Below, in pieces: positions 25,885 through 34,300 of a stretch of DNA of 64,000 bases. Origin of the DNA: Nannobrachium achirus (lineage: Eukaryota; Chordata; Actinopteri; Myctophiformes; Myctophidae); the NCBI GenBank assembly GCA_963921795.1, contig OY997640.1, positions 54,315,321 to 54,379,320 on the forward strand. The letters are read 5' to 3'. The notes beneath the pieces are model-generated. The model was not told the DNA's origin. It saw only the letters and a program-made list of their open reading frames with translations, and did no database searches. Each line of letters begins with the position of its first letter. Position 1 is the stretch's first letter. The translations under genes and the position numbers were made by a program.

Positions 25885-26741
25885 TGTATGTATATATATA
25901 TATATATACACACACTATATTTCCATCTTCATACTGTATGTCTTACATACATATATTTGATGTTCTTTTTGTATGGCCCGTTGTTTCTGCTCCAGGGCTT
26001 CCAGCGTGTGTACGATGCACTCCCAGAGATCAACGTAGATGTACCTCACGCTCACTCCATCATGGAGACGTTTGTGGACCTCTGCTACCAGGAATCAGTC
26101 ATCACCAAACAGCTGAGAGATGCCTGTCCCTCCAGGTTAGAGCATAGATAGAAGTATATACAATATGGCTGGATATGGTTTATATATTTTCATACCTGTT
26201 AAGCCAACTAGAATTAACCTACGGTATTATAAAACTGAACTTAATTCACTCTTTCTGGCCGAACACGAAAACATATTGGTGTTTTCCTCCAGCCCAGGAC
26301 TTTTTTGAACATAGAGCTATATTCACATTCTGAAATAGATTCATTGGTTGGTTGAAAACATATATGTACAATGTTGGTCTATTATTGCATTTAGAAAAAG
26401 GACAATGTAAACAAACCTATTACAACCCCAAAACATAACATGCATTTTAAAACCTGACTTATCTGTTGTCTGATAATCCTGCTACTAAGAGTTGGTGAAT
26501 TAGACAATAAACTGTTTTCTTAATTTTTTTTATTTATTTTTTGGTTTGTTTGGTGTACCCATTATGTTTTTTATCACTGATTGGACCTTTAATACCACTC
26601 TGATTTAGCATTTTAATGCTCAGAAATATCAATCTGTGTCAGCCTCTTAACTGTTTGTTTTTTTGTTTACTTTTTTCTCTTTCCACTAGAGGGCGGAAGC
26701 GCTTTGTCAGTGAGGGAGATGGCGGCAGGATTAAAAACTAA
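211..26741 (+). CDS. pdcd4: Programmed cell death 4 (eIF4A inhibitor), whole coding region, 11 coding exons
   Basis: Coding exons, each with GT/AG borders and matching phase: 211-256, 8619-8918, 9414-9511, 15045-15158, 15587-15808, 16188-16285, 17086-17200, 22487-22594, 23444-23554, 25996-26135, 26690-26741. They sum to 1404 nt, giving 467 aa (human PDCD4: 469). Known role: a cytoplasmic/nuclear scaffold whose two MA3 domains bind the helicase eIF4A and block cap-dependent translation. Seen: a basic N-terminal stretch (RRLRK, residues 65-69), the linker GKGRGLPKKGGAGGKGVWG near 105-124, a middle MA3 domain (about 160-285), a C-terminal MA3 domain (about 328-450), and the conserved tail RGRKRFVSEGDGG whose Ser458 corresponds to the human Akt site Ser457. 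The eIF4A-contact pairs are D250/D254 and E415/D419. Start chosen because ATGG at 211 has a strong Kozak context and splices in frame to exon 2. The N-terminus is unlike the human one. Which teleost paralogue (a or b) this is was not determined. Confidence 0.96.
257..8618 (+). other. pdcd4: pdcd4 intron 1 (8.4 kb)
   Basis: No convincing coding sequence. It contains a G-rich stretch at 1552-1580, a homopolymer G run near 4977-4994, and a full tRNA-derived SINE at 8029-8218. The rest looks like ordinary AT-rich intron. Open frames here are short and have no recognisable domains. Confidence 0.7.
8029..8218 (+). repeat. Full-length tRNA-derived SINE
   Basis: GGCCCGCTGGCCTAGTGGTC (box A region) and GGTTCGATTTCCGATCC (box B region), a body with CCCCATCTCTCTCCCC and CTGTCAGTCTACTATC, then an A-rich tail. 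Perfect 9-bp duplication TAAAAGTAT (8020-8028 and 8219-8227). Same family as 41076-41310. Confidence 0.85.
8619..8918 (+). CDS. pdcd4: pdcd4 coding exon 2
   Basis: Residues 16-116. It holds an acidic segment (DEDDG), the conserved NGNW motif, the basic RRLRK cluster followed by a serine-rich tract, and the start of the Gly/Lys linker ending KKG. The acceptor follows GTTCACAG and the donor is GTAAGG. Human PDCD4 has its S6K/beta-TrCP control region here; see the findings. Confidence 0.95.
9157..9256. mobile_element. Short (100 bp) inverted-repeat element in pdcd4 intron 2
   Basis: The ends are AAGGGCTTTGCAGACA and, on the other strand, AAAGGGCTTTGCACACA, about 100 bp apart. No coding capacity. 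Immediately downstream (9273-9302) is a half copy of the recurrent hairpin arm (GTGAGCTTGTAGATCTG). Confidence 0.45.
9414..9511 (+). CDS. pdcd4: pdcd4 coding exon 3
   Basis: Encodes GAGGKGVWG and EEPDVRDPNYDEV, nearly identical to the human segment before the first MA3 domain. It uses phase 1 in and phase 0 out, with donor GTATGG. Confidence 0.96.
9838..10573. mobile_element. Nested foldback MITE with TTAA target duplication
   Basis: Ends AGGGGAAGACCACCC and GGGTGGTCTTCCCCT, directly flanked by TTAA (9834-9837 and 10574-10577). The TTAA target suggests a piggyBac-type origin. Arms are very long: the segment about 10311-10400 is repeated inverted at 10428-10540, around a loop of about 40 bp. 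The left arm is itself interrupted by another TTAA element (9864-10309). There is an A run at 9940-9963 and no open frame of note. Confidence 0.75.
9864..10309. mobile_element. Third-level TTAA MITE (CTCATT-ended family)
   Basis: Preceded by TTAA (9860-9863) and CTCATTCCCTGCC, and ends GGCGGTCAATGTG before TTAA (10310-10313). Its interior (ATGAATGCCTGAACGGATTT, then GGCATGGGTGTGCATGATCC) matches the element at 23662-24291, so it belongs to the same family. Confidence 0.6.
11470..12830. repeat. Dispersed-repeat region in pdcd4 intron 3
   Basis: Contains a segment of the GATACCGG/ACGGTACCGG type (11477-11560) and one beginning GGTTGCCAGATTCTGTGAG and ending near CAGACCTGGCACC (12588-12815). 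Both resemble dispersed teleost repeats. No coding potential. Boundaries are approximate. Confidence 0.35.
13157..13571. repeat. Probable degenerate DNA-transposon remnant
   Basis: Begins near CTAGGGAAACGACTTGG and contains GTCGACTAATCGATCGATTA, a palindrome-rich stretch like the ends of common teleost hAT repeats. The phrase CCAATCTCT recurs inside it. The right end near GGACAGGCCTAG is tentative. No target duplication was found. Confidence 0.35.
14838..14960. repeat. Inverted repeat, arms of about 35 bp
   Basis: ATTGACCATTTTCACTTCAC plus ACAGTGGCCAT is mirrored downstream as ATGGCCACTGTGTGAATATG plus GTCAAT, with roughly 45 bp between the arms. It sits in pdcd4 intron 3, so the transcript could form a hairpin. 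No miRNA identity is recognised. Confidence 0.5.
15045..15158 (+). CDS. pdcd4: pdcd4 coding exon 4
   Basis: 38 codons, phase 0 on both sides. IVQEYFEHGDTKEV is the conserved first helix of the middle MA3 domain. Acceptor CTTTGACAG, donor GTAAGT. Confidence 0.96.
15587..15808 (+). CDS. pdcd4: pdcd4 coding exon 5
   Basis: 74 codons, phase 0/0. ALEGKASHRE-like SLEGKASHRELTSRLLSD and DLILDTPEAPQ are MA3 core motifs. D250 and D254 occupy the positions of human eIF4A contacts E249 and D253. Confidence 0.97.
16188..16285 (+). CDS. pdcd4: pdcd4 coding exon 6
   Basis: MLGQFIARAIADHALPMSFL continues the middle MA3 domain and matches human LVGQFIARAVGD. It ends in phase 2, with the AG completed by the first base of exon 7. 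Confidence 0.96.
16584..17016 (+). mobile_element. hAT-type MITE, family A, lacking the hairpin module
   Basis: Left end CAGGGGTTTTCAAAGTGGG and right end AGTTTGGGAACCCC form hAT-style inverted termini. A second copy starts at 63784 and a related segment lies inverted at about 60690-60960. The hairpin present in the 60.7 kb copy is absent here: GTGAAAAC runs straight into ACTAGTTT near 16821-16838. No clear target duplication. Confidence 0.65.
17086..17200 (+). CDS. pdcd4: pdcd4 coding exon 7
   Basis: Encodes AALDRAAVLLSMKKEI and VWGVGGG, then VKHLVKE, the linker between the MA3 domains. Human has AALDKATVLLSMSKG and VWGSGGG. Phase 2 in, phase 0 out. Confidence 0.97.
17882..18287 (+). mobile_element. 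hAT MITE, TAGGGCTGTCAC family, copy 1
   Basis: Ends TAGGGCTGTCACGAT and ATTGTGACAGCCCTA, flanked by a perfect 8-bp duplication CCCTGGAC (17874-17881 and 18288-18295). Carries the hairpin module at 18090-18173. Non-coding. It lies in pdcd4 intron 7. Confidence 0.85.
18528..18916 (+). mobile_element. hAT MITE, TAGGGCTGTCAC family, copy 2
   Basis: Same orientation and interior as copy 1, from which it is separated by 240 bp. It has its own perfect 8-bp duplication GTAGTGAG (18520-18527 and 18917-18924), so it is a separate insertion and not a tandem duplication. The hairpin module at 18736-18815 is the best-preserved one in the family here. Confidence 0.87.
19627..20194. mobile_element. hAT MITE (first of an abutting pair)
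   Basis: Begins CAGGGCTTCTCAAACC and ends GTTTGAGAACCGCTG. Flanked by CTCTAGAA (19619-19626) and CGCTAGAA (20195-20202), an 8-bp duplication with one change. No coding sequence. Confidence 0.78.
20203..20656. mobile_element. hAT MITE (second of an abutting pair) with hairpin module
   Basis: Begins CAGGGGTCCTCAACG and ends GTTGAAGAGCCCTG. Flanked by CGCTAGAA (20195-20202) and CTCTAGAA (20657-20664). It shares the middle 8-mer with the element to its left. The hairpin module is at 20469-20513. Confidence 0.78.
20690..20840 (-). repeat. tRNA-derived SINE fragment (36-kb type)
   Basis: On the minus strand it reads GCTTGGGTGGTGCAGAGG followed by GGTGTTCGAATCCACTG, which look like tRNA box A and box B promoter segments. 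The downstream part resembles the SINE at 36146-36510 (ACACAATTGGCC/ACACAACTGGCC, then a GGAGGGA stretch). Confidence 0.5.
20961..22486 (+). other. pdcd4: pdcd4 intron 7, right part
   Basis: Holds a short GT run near 21744-21763 and nothing else I can identify. No coding potential. Confidence 0.5.
22487..22594 (+). CDS. pdcd4: pdcd4 coding exon 8
   Basis: 36 codons, phase 0/0. LLKEYLVSGVLSEAEHCLRD and VPHFHHELVYE match the start of the C-terminal MA3 domain almost exactly. Confidence 0.98.
23444..23554 (+). CDS. pdcd4: pdcd4 coding exon 9
   Basis: 37 codons, phase 0/0: AVVMVLESKGDTAVQMMVKL to ITVDQMNR. The donor is GTCAGT. A hAT MITE begins only about 20 bp into the following intron. Confidence 0.97.
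23662..24291. mobile_element. TTAA MITE, CTCATT-ended family
   Basis: CTCATTGACTGCC at the left and GGGCATTCAATGAG at the right, flanked by TTAA (23658-23661 and 24292-24295). The paralogous site at 32626-32635 reads with a single TTAA, which proves the insertion. Inside, a unit of about 190 bp (ATGAATGCCTGAACGGATTT onward) is present twice in tandem, at 23920 and 24103. Confidence 0.8.
24396..24849. mobile_element. Second CTCATT-family TTAA MITE, diverged
   Basis: Starts TTAACTCATTCGTAG and ends near GGCAGAGGTTAA. It interrupts the family B hAT sequence relative to the 32.3 kb copy (AATTTAAGGACTT on the left, AATTGTGAAAATAGCC on the right). The exact right border is uncertain by a few bases. 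Confidence 0.6.
25236..25296. repeat. Hairpin module, diverged copy in pdcd4 intron 9
   Basis: AAAAATAGCAGACCTACGAG, then CTCACGACGCCCGTTGTGGC and CTGCCATTTT: both arms of the recurrent palindrome are recognisable but decayed. A further single arm lies at about 25121-25150 (TTGCCGACCTGCAAACTCAC). Confidence 0.55.
25812..25920. repeat. TA/TG microsatellite
   Basis: Alternating TA dinucleotides with CAGTGTATG interruptions, in pdcd4 intron 9 about 80 bp upstream of exon 10. Confidence 0.95.
25996..26135 (+). CDS. pdcd4: pdcd4 coding exon 10
   Basis: Encodes GFQRVYDALPEINVDVPHAH to ITKQLRDACPS. E415 and D419 align with human eIF4A contacts D414 and D418. Phase 0 in, phase 2 out. Confidence 0.98.
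26690..26741 (+). CDS. pdcd4: pdcd4 coding exon 11 (stop)
   Basis: Encodes GRKRFVSEGDGGRIKN then TAA. The human protein ends GRLKPESY, so the tail is slightly shorter here. The serine in RFVSEG matches the human Akt target. Confidence 0.97.
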
Positions 26742-28635
26742 TGAAGATGAGGAAGTGAAGGTGGGAAGGGAGCCTGATTTCCTGAAGTTTGGCAAACTGG
26801 CGCTCTTATCTCACTATTTCCTGTTTTGTCATCAGTAAACACAAAGCCACACACGCATAATAGTTTAAAGCAGCCCTAAGAGTGACCGGGGCGTTAAGTT
26901 GAGTTCCCTTCCCATTACTCTATTTTTCTTTGTTTTATTGAAAGGCTTGTAAATGTTCTTTATTTCTGAGGTTGCGGCCCCACCTGCCTATTTCTTCAGT
27001 CTTTGTACCTGTCAGTCACGGGAGGCTTGAGAGGAGGTGGGTCGGGAGTTCACTGGGTTCAATAAGAGTTGAATGTGGGTGATATTTGGCACTGGGGATG
27101 AAGGTTGTTATGGTCGTGCTTCTGCTGCACCTTTTACCACGTTTCTGCTCTGTTGTATCATTTTTGTTTTTGCATGTATTAAGCTCTTAAGCTACAGTAT
27201 GAGCACTTAAATGAGGTAGAAGATTACAGCATTCTGCCTTTTCTCAGCAAACAATTGGTTATGTATCTCATTAACGAGGACCATGGCAATTTATTTTCTG
27301 CCTCAGATTTATTTGTAATTTCATTCAAAGATAATGTTCTTTGTGTTCTTTCTGGCGCTGCTGGTTTTGTGGCTTTTGTTTTTGCCACCTCAGCCTTTCA
27401 TCTCAACCTATTTCATTTTGTAAAGTGCAGCAGTCAAAGAAAAATGCTCAAATGAAACAGGCTTTAGGGTTTTCAGATTCTTTCTCAGAGTGAGAATGGA
27501 ATTGCCCAACTGTTTCGCAGAGCTGAGAATCTGTCGCTTTATTTTTTGTTTAACTTTTTGCAGACACAACATGGGAAAACTGCATTTTCTTTTCTTTTCT
27601 TTTTTTTTTCTTCAAGTTACTTGCTAACACAGTAGCAAATGCTGACATTTTGGTTTGGGTTATAACATCTCTGTTTAACTGATGTGGATTTCTCTGCCAT
27701 GGTTTAGGTCCACTTAGCCTCTTGTAATGGTTTTGGCATTTACCTTACTTTAAGAGTGACCTTTCATTTTTTTTAACCCATTACCTGAGGCCGATTCTAC
27801 AAATGCCTTCAAAATCTGTACTTCTCAAACCCCCTCAAATTATGTACCGGTATTTGGCCAGCGGACCCCCATCTTAAAATGTTTTGTTCCAGGGGCTTTT
27901 TTTTTTTTTTTTTCTAATCAAAATTATTCAACACTTTCAAAATGTTAAAAATAGATGTACAAGCTTGCACTCACGAGTGGCCACTGGAGTGGTTGATGAA
28001 CATCCTCGATCACCAGTTTTAACAGTCCTTACTGATTCTAGGGCTGGAGGTAAAGCATGGCAGGAAAATACACACCACATCTTAATAATACTGTTTTCAG
28101 TAGTCCCCTCGTTCAGTGAGGTATTTCATTTGCGACAATTACTGACATTTTTTGTTCCGCTCCTGTATCGTTTTACAGGTATGTATCAAAGTCAGTTATG
28201 GTCAATGTGGGTATAACAAGATGTGATGGTGGCAGTTTATGGCCAGAGTTTCACTGTTTCACAGCCCATTGAACCCATTTATGGTACATTGACATTTAAA
28301 ACCTATAGGATATCTGGCAATGTGTGTTACTGCACACCTGTAATGCCAACAAATGTAAATAACTGATTTAGGGGGGAAATCCTTTCTAAATGTGTAGATT
28401 TGTAACAATTTATGTTTCAGAAATATCCAGAGCGACCCACACCTCATGCATGCAGCTGTCAATTTTTAAGTAATGTGAGGCTTTTTTTTTGTACATTTCT
28501 GTACATACACAAAGTCATCTTTTTATTGACAGAAACTTCATTTTATTTTTCAATTTAGCAGACTGTTCCCAGTTTTGTGTCTCGCATAAGCCCACTTCAA
28601 AGTTGTATTTCAATAAAAACAACTTATTCCCCACT
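26742..28635 (+). other. pdcd4: pdcd4 3'UTR (inferred)
   Basis: Runs from the stop to an AATAAA at 28612-28617 followed by a GT-rich stretch, the usual layout of a cleavage site. Two miR-21 seed matches lie at 27180-27185 and 27188-27194. A decayed hAT-like segment (CGGACCCCCATCTTAAAATG) and a single hairpin arm lie at about 27825-27980. Transcript data would be needed to fix the end. Confidence 0.6.
28612..28617 (+). terminator. pdcd4: Candidate poly(A) signal of pdcd4
   Basis: Canonical AATAAA; a TG-rich element begins about 85 bp downstream. Confidence 0.5.
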
Positions 28636-28670
28636 TCGTCGTCACAATTGTGATTTTGTCTTTTCAATTC

Positions 28671-28699
28671 AAAGGAGATTTATTGGTATGTACACTGTA

Positions 28700-28734
<35 letters not shown>

Positions 28735-28743
28735 GTGTGTGTG
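28671..28743. repeat. Dispersed-repeat end and GT microsatellite
   Basis: TTCAATTCAAAGGAGATTTA resembles a widespread teleost repeat terminus. It is followed by (GT)n with one break at 28703-28743. Confidence 0.5.
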
Positions 28744-28765
28744 TAACCAAGACTAGGTTGTTTAC

Positions 28766-29295
28766 TGCATTGGTTCTCAAAGTGGGGTCCTTGAGGGAGT
28801 TCCAGGGGGTCCCCAGCTAAATGATAGATATAGGAATTTAGGAACCACCTGGACCCTTATGGGTCTGTAACTCAGAGTGTAGGCCTACAAATGGACACGG
28901 GTCTATTTGGTTCCATTTGTGCACTCGGAGTTAAATTATCCCTGGCTTTACAGTATAAATTGTGGTCCCATAGATGGAAATGCCATTAAATGGGATCAGT
29001 AGCCTAATGAATGGGGGTCCTTGAAATTAAAATGGTTGGGAATCAATGCTAGAGCCGTGCGTCCATGGCATACCTTTTTGAAATGGGGGTCTGCAATTTT
29101 GGGGTCCTTGACATGAAAAAGTTTGAGAACCTGTCAGGGACTCTCTAGGTTCCTTTATGGGGGTCTAAATTGACCCTTACAAGTCTGTAACTTTGACAGT
29201 GTACAAATGGAAGCAATTGGACCGTAACGGGTCCATTTGGTTCCATTTTTACAGTGTCAAAGTTGAGGGGAGACCTTCAAAGTTTGAGAAACAGT
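28766..29295 (+). mobile_element. hAT-type MITE, family C, copy 1
   Basis: Left end TTGGTTCTCAAAGTGGGGTC, right end AAGTTTGAGAAACAGTG. Internal phrases (CCAGGGGGTCCCCAGCTAA, TAAATTGTGGTCCCA, GAAATTAAAATGGTTG) recur in the copy at 43866-44157. It has internal inverted repeats around GGTCCATTTGGTTCCATTT. Non-coding; intergenic between pdcd4 and mogs. Confidence 0.6.
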
Positions 29296-29376
29296 GGTAT
29301 ACAGGATTTAAGTCTGGTCAATAATGCCGCTGGCTAAAAAGAACCAAAAACAACAGATAGGCCTATGCTGGCTATA

Positions 29377-29851
29377 AAGACCCTTTTCGACTGCAGCTTT
29401 AGCACCACGCCACACTACACACCACACTGCACCACATAAAAATATCTACATTTTCCATTACACAAAAGCACCCCTATCGGTAAGAAACAAATTGACCCTT
29501 TTAACTGTGATTATAATACAATATAAAGTATTAATGTATTACTATGATAATTATAATACACTATAATAGATTATAATAGTGGTTATAAGTTAACACAATA
29601 ATCTATTATCATGTATTACAACTATATCCTGGTGGTCTAAATGAAAAGTCAATGAGTGATCACTCAGTCATTATGATGTGCTTGGCCTAGCTCTGACCTA
29701 CTCTAGATTGGATACTTTTTATTACCATGTTTAGTACCACTTTCACACCACTACCCAGGTCCTTGTAGTGGAAAACCTGGCACAAGTGGGCGGTGTGGTG
29801 TGGTGTGGACTGGAGTGGCGTGGTGTTGGGCCAGTGGAAAAGGGGCTTAAG
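29377..29851. mobile_element. hAT MITE just upstream of mogs
   Basis: Imperfect inverted ends: AAGACCCTTTTCGACTGC on the left and, on the opposite strand of the right end, CTTAAGCCCCTTTTCCACTG. Both ends continue into CACCACGCCAC-type repeats. Perfect 8-bp flanking duplication TGGCTATA (29369-29376 and 29852-29859). The interior is AT-rich with palindromic TTATAATA runs. Its right end lies about 190 bp upstream of the likely first mogs splice donor. Confidence 0.75.
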
Positions 29852-29899
29852 TGGCTATATCTTGCTGGTCTGGCCATGCAGCGACGACCAGCCAGCAGT

Positions 29900-30043
29900 C
29901 AACACATCAACACATGCCGAGTACGTCATGGTGGTGGTGGTGTGGAGGCGGGCCAGTCTCCCTACAACCAGGAAGCAGCTACTACTAGTGCATTAGCTAG
30001 CAACGGATAATGAGCAGTTGAGAATATCTGTTACATTGGACAG
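29900..30043 (+). other. mogs: Probable untranslated first exon of mogs
   Basis: CAG followed by GTGAGT at 30044 is a consensus donor, and the coding exon at 31010 is preceded by a pyrimidine tract and acceptor AGs (30994 and 31000) a few bases before the ATG. A non-coding 5' exon is therefore likely. Its start is not visible; 29900 is only a guess. Confidence 0.4.
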
Positions 30044-31009
30044 GTGAGTAACAACAACAACACCATTACTGACATTTGTGTGGTGAACGTTCCCGTCACT
30101 GTAACGTCCTGCCTGCCGTGTCAGTCGTAAACCAGACCTCATTCAAATTAAGACACTGAAAACGTTGCAACGTTGGCATGCATCGTGCTAGTGGTAGTAA
30201 GGGCGGCTCGAGTCACGGCTGCTTGACTGTCACCGCGTGCACAGTACACTTGTGTGTGTAGAAACTGTGCGTCTTTTCAATAAGCCCGGTTTCCAATGAA
30301 GTCCTTCCAGATTGAGATTTAATTTATTACAATAAAATGCTGTGTGAGTACCAGACAACGTTCAGCTGGAGCCTAGCTGACCTGACAGACCAATCACATA
30401 ACGCTTCCCCGGTCTGCCGCTAAGATTTGATATTCCAGCAACGTTATAGCCTACGTTATTATGCATTAATATGTATAAAACAAAATACCGCTACTAAAAC
30501 AGTAACTTCATTTCTCAACGGATAGTTAAAAGCAAAACAATAAATAATTATAAAAAAGCTAGCAACCATCATATTTTATCAATATTGAAATAAATAATAT
30601 TGGCCGGGTGGGCAGAGGCTTCCTATGAGGAAGCGACATCATCATCACAGCTTCTGAATACAGGAAACCGGTTTATTTGCATCTAGCAGGTGTCTGCTTT
30701 CCTGCTGGGTGGGAAGTCCTCTGTCCAATCGCATACCCCAGGACAATATTCATGGATTATAATATAATATTTGTCTCAACTATTTGACTGTAACTACCTA
30801 TTGCTCTAGGACTATAACTTTTTGCCAGCTAAAGTGAACCTGTTTTTAACATCACAATATATACTAGTATAAATGGTAATTCGTTTCCCAGTGGATTCCT
30901 CACACACTATCAGCGCAACCACACTTGCAATTTACCAGAATTGCACCTTTCTAGTTACTATTTCATTTGAGTTGAAATCTGTCCCTTTTCTCAGCTCCAG
31001 TAGGGCCGG

Positions 31010-31358
31010 ATGGGCAAGCAGAGGAAGAGGGTGGGGGCTGGCGAATCCGCTCCCCTACCGCGGAAAGATGAGAAGCCCACAGTGTTGCACCGCAAGGAAA
31101 AGAAGAAGAAGGTTGACATCGGCAAAGTATTCATCAACATCTCCATTGGCCTTTGCATCTTCAGCCTCATTTGGTTCTTCTATGCTCTTTACATGCGATC
31201 GGCCCTGGCCAAACGAGTGGTGACCCTTCACCCTTCACCCCGTGTCCTTGATGCCAACAGCACCAGTGCTGAGGTCTCCCCTGAAAGATTTTGGGGATCA
31301 TATAGGCCTCAGGTATACTTCGGCATGAAAACCAGAAGTCCCAGGTCTCCTGTCACAG
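31010..31358 (+). CDS. mogs: mogs coding exon 1
   Basis: Encodes the cytosolic tail (MGKQRKR...), a KEKKKK cluster, the transmembrane anchor and the start of the luminal domain ([19 protein letters not shown]). Ends in phase 1 at GTAGCT. Confidence 0.97.
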
Positions 31359-34300
31359 GTAGCTTGCCACTTCTTTGATGGTGTTCTTCCTTTATGTCAG
31401 ATTTCTGGGTCTGTGCGCACCCATCTTTCTACCCAGGATACCTTTAGTTTTTTGGGTGGGCATTTATCACTATACATTTGCACACAATGAGAAATTTGTC
31501 TCATCCTAAATAACTGTTATGAGCAGTGGGAAAGTGCCATTTATACAGCACCTCGGGAGCAGTTAGGGGTTAAGTGGACACATTGTCTCATTTAAAGGGC
31601 AAGTTCACCCTAAAAATTACTATTTCTATGGTTTACAGTACTCACCCCATGTCTACTTGAGCCCATGACTACTGTATATCAATGCATATCTCAGTTCTAC
31701 TTTATTGAAAATGATCCATTCAGAAGGATCAATGAAAGATCATTGCTTCCTGTTTACATGTTACTTGTATAACAACCCAACACTAACTAAAATGCTAGTT
31801 TTCAGCAAATACTACTTATGCCCAGAATCCAGTTGTATTACTTTATCTTAAAAGGTTGGGTGCGCATAGACAAACAGTGCTACACAAGCGAGAATGTCAT
31901 ATCCCTATCTGAAGTCCCTTACCAGCAAAGTTTAATAGACGTATCTGTCTCCCAGGTCTGATGTGGATGCGTCAGTTCTCAGACATGGATGTGAACCTGA
32001 GGCACACCTGTGAACAGGGAGACCGTCTGCCAGGCTATGGCTGGCTGATGCACGATGGCCTCAGCTTTGGAGTCCAGGAGATCCGAGACATTGATTTTAC
32101 CCTGACCACAGAGTTTGTCAAGAGGGCCGGCGGGGACCATGGTGGGGATTGGTCCTGGAGGATCACTGCCAACCAGCATGTGAGGATAATAATTTGTATT
32201 TTAATTTTTACAATAGGTTCAAAGCATGTGTTGACTTTGAGCAATGTCCAGTCAGTCAGACAGCACGTATACAGTAGATTATTGGTTCTCAACCTTTTCA
32301 GGCCACGACCCCCAAAATAATCATATTTTAACTGGGGAGTGGGGACCAACCACCCTGATGAGCACTAAGAGTTGAGGCATTACATTTTGTATAACACGGT
32401 TCTAATGTGGAAAATAACCGATCTACAATGCCTCGCATGTAGATCGGCTATTTTCACAATATTTCAGCCTCTAATATTTGATAATTTGGCCAATGTTTAA
32501 TTTGTCATTTTAGAGGTATTACAAGTCCTTAAATTGTCACTTTAGAAACGTGCAAATATCCTCTATACACTTAAACTTTATGTTGGGTTGTTTACTGTTG
32601 AGTGAGAAAACAATGTTGCACATTAAGTTAATCATCTTGGGGACCCCCCAAAATATTTTGGGGACCCCTCTGGGGGTCCCGACCCACAGGTTGAGAACCA
32701 CTGCAGTAGAGTAGTGTACAGGCATGGGGGAGTGTTAGTATACTGCATGTGTGAAAGTGGAAAAGCAATGCAATTCACGAATGAGCATAATTTAATAAGA
32801 ACATTAATGGCACATTTCTTCATTCTTCTGTATGAACTTAATTTTTCAGACAAGCTTTTTTTTATGTTTTCAAAGCTTCCTGTCGCAAACAAATGATAAT
32901 CACAGGTTTTCACAGGTTTCCTTTGACCTTTTCTCCATCAGAGCTCTGCCCCCCAGGCGCCAGTCATCTCTCTGATGTTCTATGCGGCAGCAGACACACA
33001 GGGCTCCCTGGAGACCCACGTAGAGAAGAGTCGCCTGAGTTCCATCACTGGGTTCTCCGATGAACTTGGGAACTACAAGATCACCTTCCGCAAGCCTGTC
33101 ACCGGGGACTCCTCCAGTGTCAAATATGCCAGGTATAATAATAATACTAGTAGTCTACTATAAAATGAAATAACCTCTGTCCGTCATTCTGTCTGATCCA
33201 CATTTCTTTCCCTCAGTGGGTTGAGAGATTAATCTGAACTTGCACACAGACATTGACCATTATCATATGTAGAGATAATCAGGGGATATCTTAAAAGGTC
33301 CTGGAATAAATTCCTTACCAAAACATTTCTTCACCAATGTGTTTGTAAAGGTGTCTAGTAACACATCTCACAAAGACTGAAATTCAGTTTCCCTAGGAGA
33401 ATCAGTTACAGCTGATGAAAGTTGGTGTCCCATTAAATTAACTATATAGGATAAAACACACCAAAATAAATATGCTTTAAGTAGCATGTGAGGGGTCAAA
33501 CTAGGGGGTTTTCATGATTCTGAATCCATTGCAAGCATTTGTTTTGCACAAAAAACATTCCTTGGGCTAAAAACGCCCCCACAAAAATATGGTTTAGTGA
33601 TGAGTCATCACTTTTCAAAGTTTTGGGGGAGCCGCCTTTACCCCAAGGAATGTTTTTTGTGCAAAACAAATGGTTGCAATGGATTCAGAATCATGAAAAA
33701 CCTCTAGTTAGACCCCTCACATGCTACTTAAAGCATATTTATTTTGGTGTGTTTTATCCTGGATAGTTAATTTAACCCATTTAGGCCTAACCTATAGAAT
33801 AGGGCTAAATCAGAAATTAGCCTACAAAACAAATATGTTGCTACATACTGTACATGTACTGTAAGCCCCTCCCAAACAGCAAAATGTGTTCCCGGCCTGA
33901 ATGGGTTTTAATGGGACCCCAACTTTCAGCAGCTGTAACTGATTCTCCTAGGGAAACTGAATTTCAGTCTTTGTGGGATGTGTTACTAGACACCTTTACA
34001 AACACATTGGTGAAGGATGTTTTTGGCAAGGAATTTATTCCAGGATATGACACTATTTCTGAAGATATCCCCCGACTAAGAGTGACAAAGCCAATTTGCT
34101 GTTTATTGGTGTTTTTGAGAACTGTCCTCGTGGGCTATGGGATCTGTAGTTGTGGGTCGTAGAGTTGACATCATTAAGAATTGCCATTTTAGAATGGTAT
34201 TGTAGTGGTAGCCATCTTATCTGAGTCCTGCTGAACTTGTTGTAAGGGGAACCGATGGTTGGAGGCATTATGTAATCTTTATGATCTGTGTATTCTTCCA

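Noticed and set aside
29768-30010. Open frame starting MENLAQVGGVVW upstream of mogs
   Set aside because: Its first part is the GTGGTGTGGTG terminal repeat of a hAT MITE; it is not a gene.
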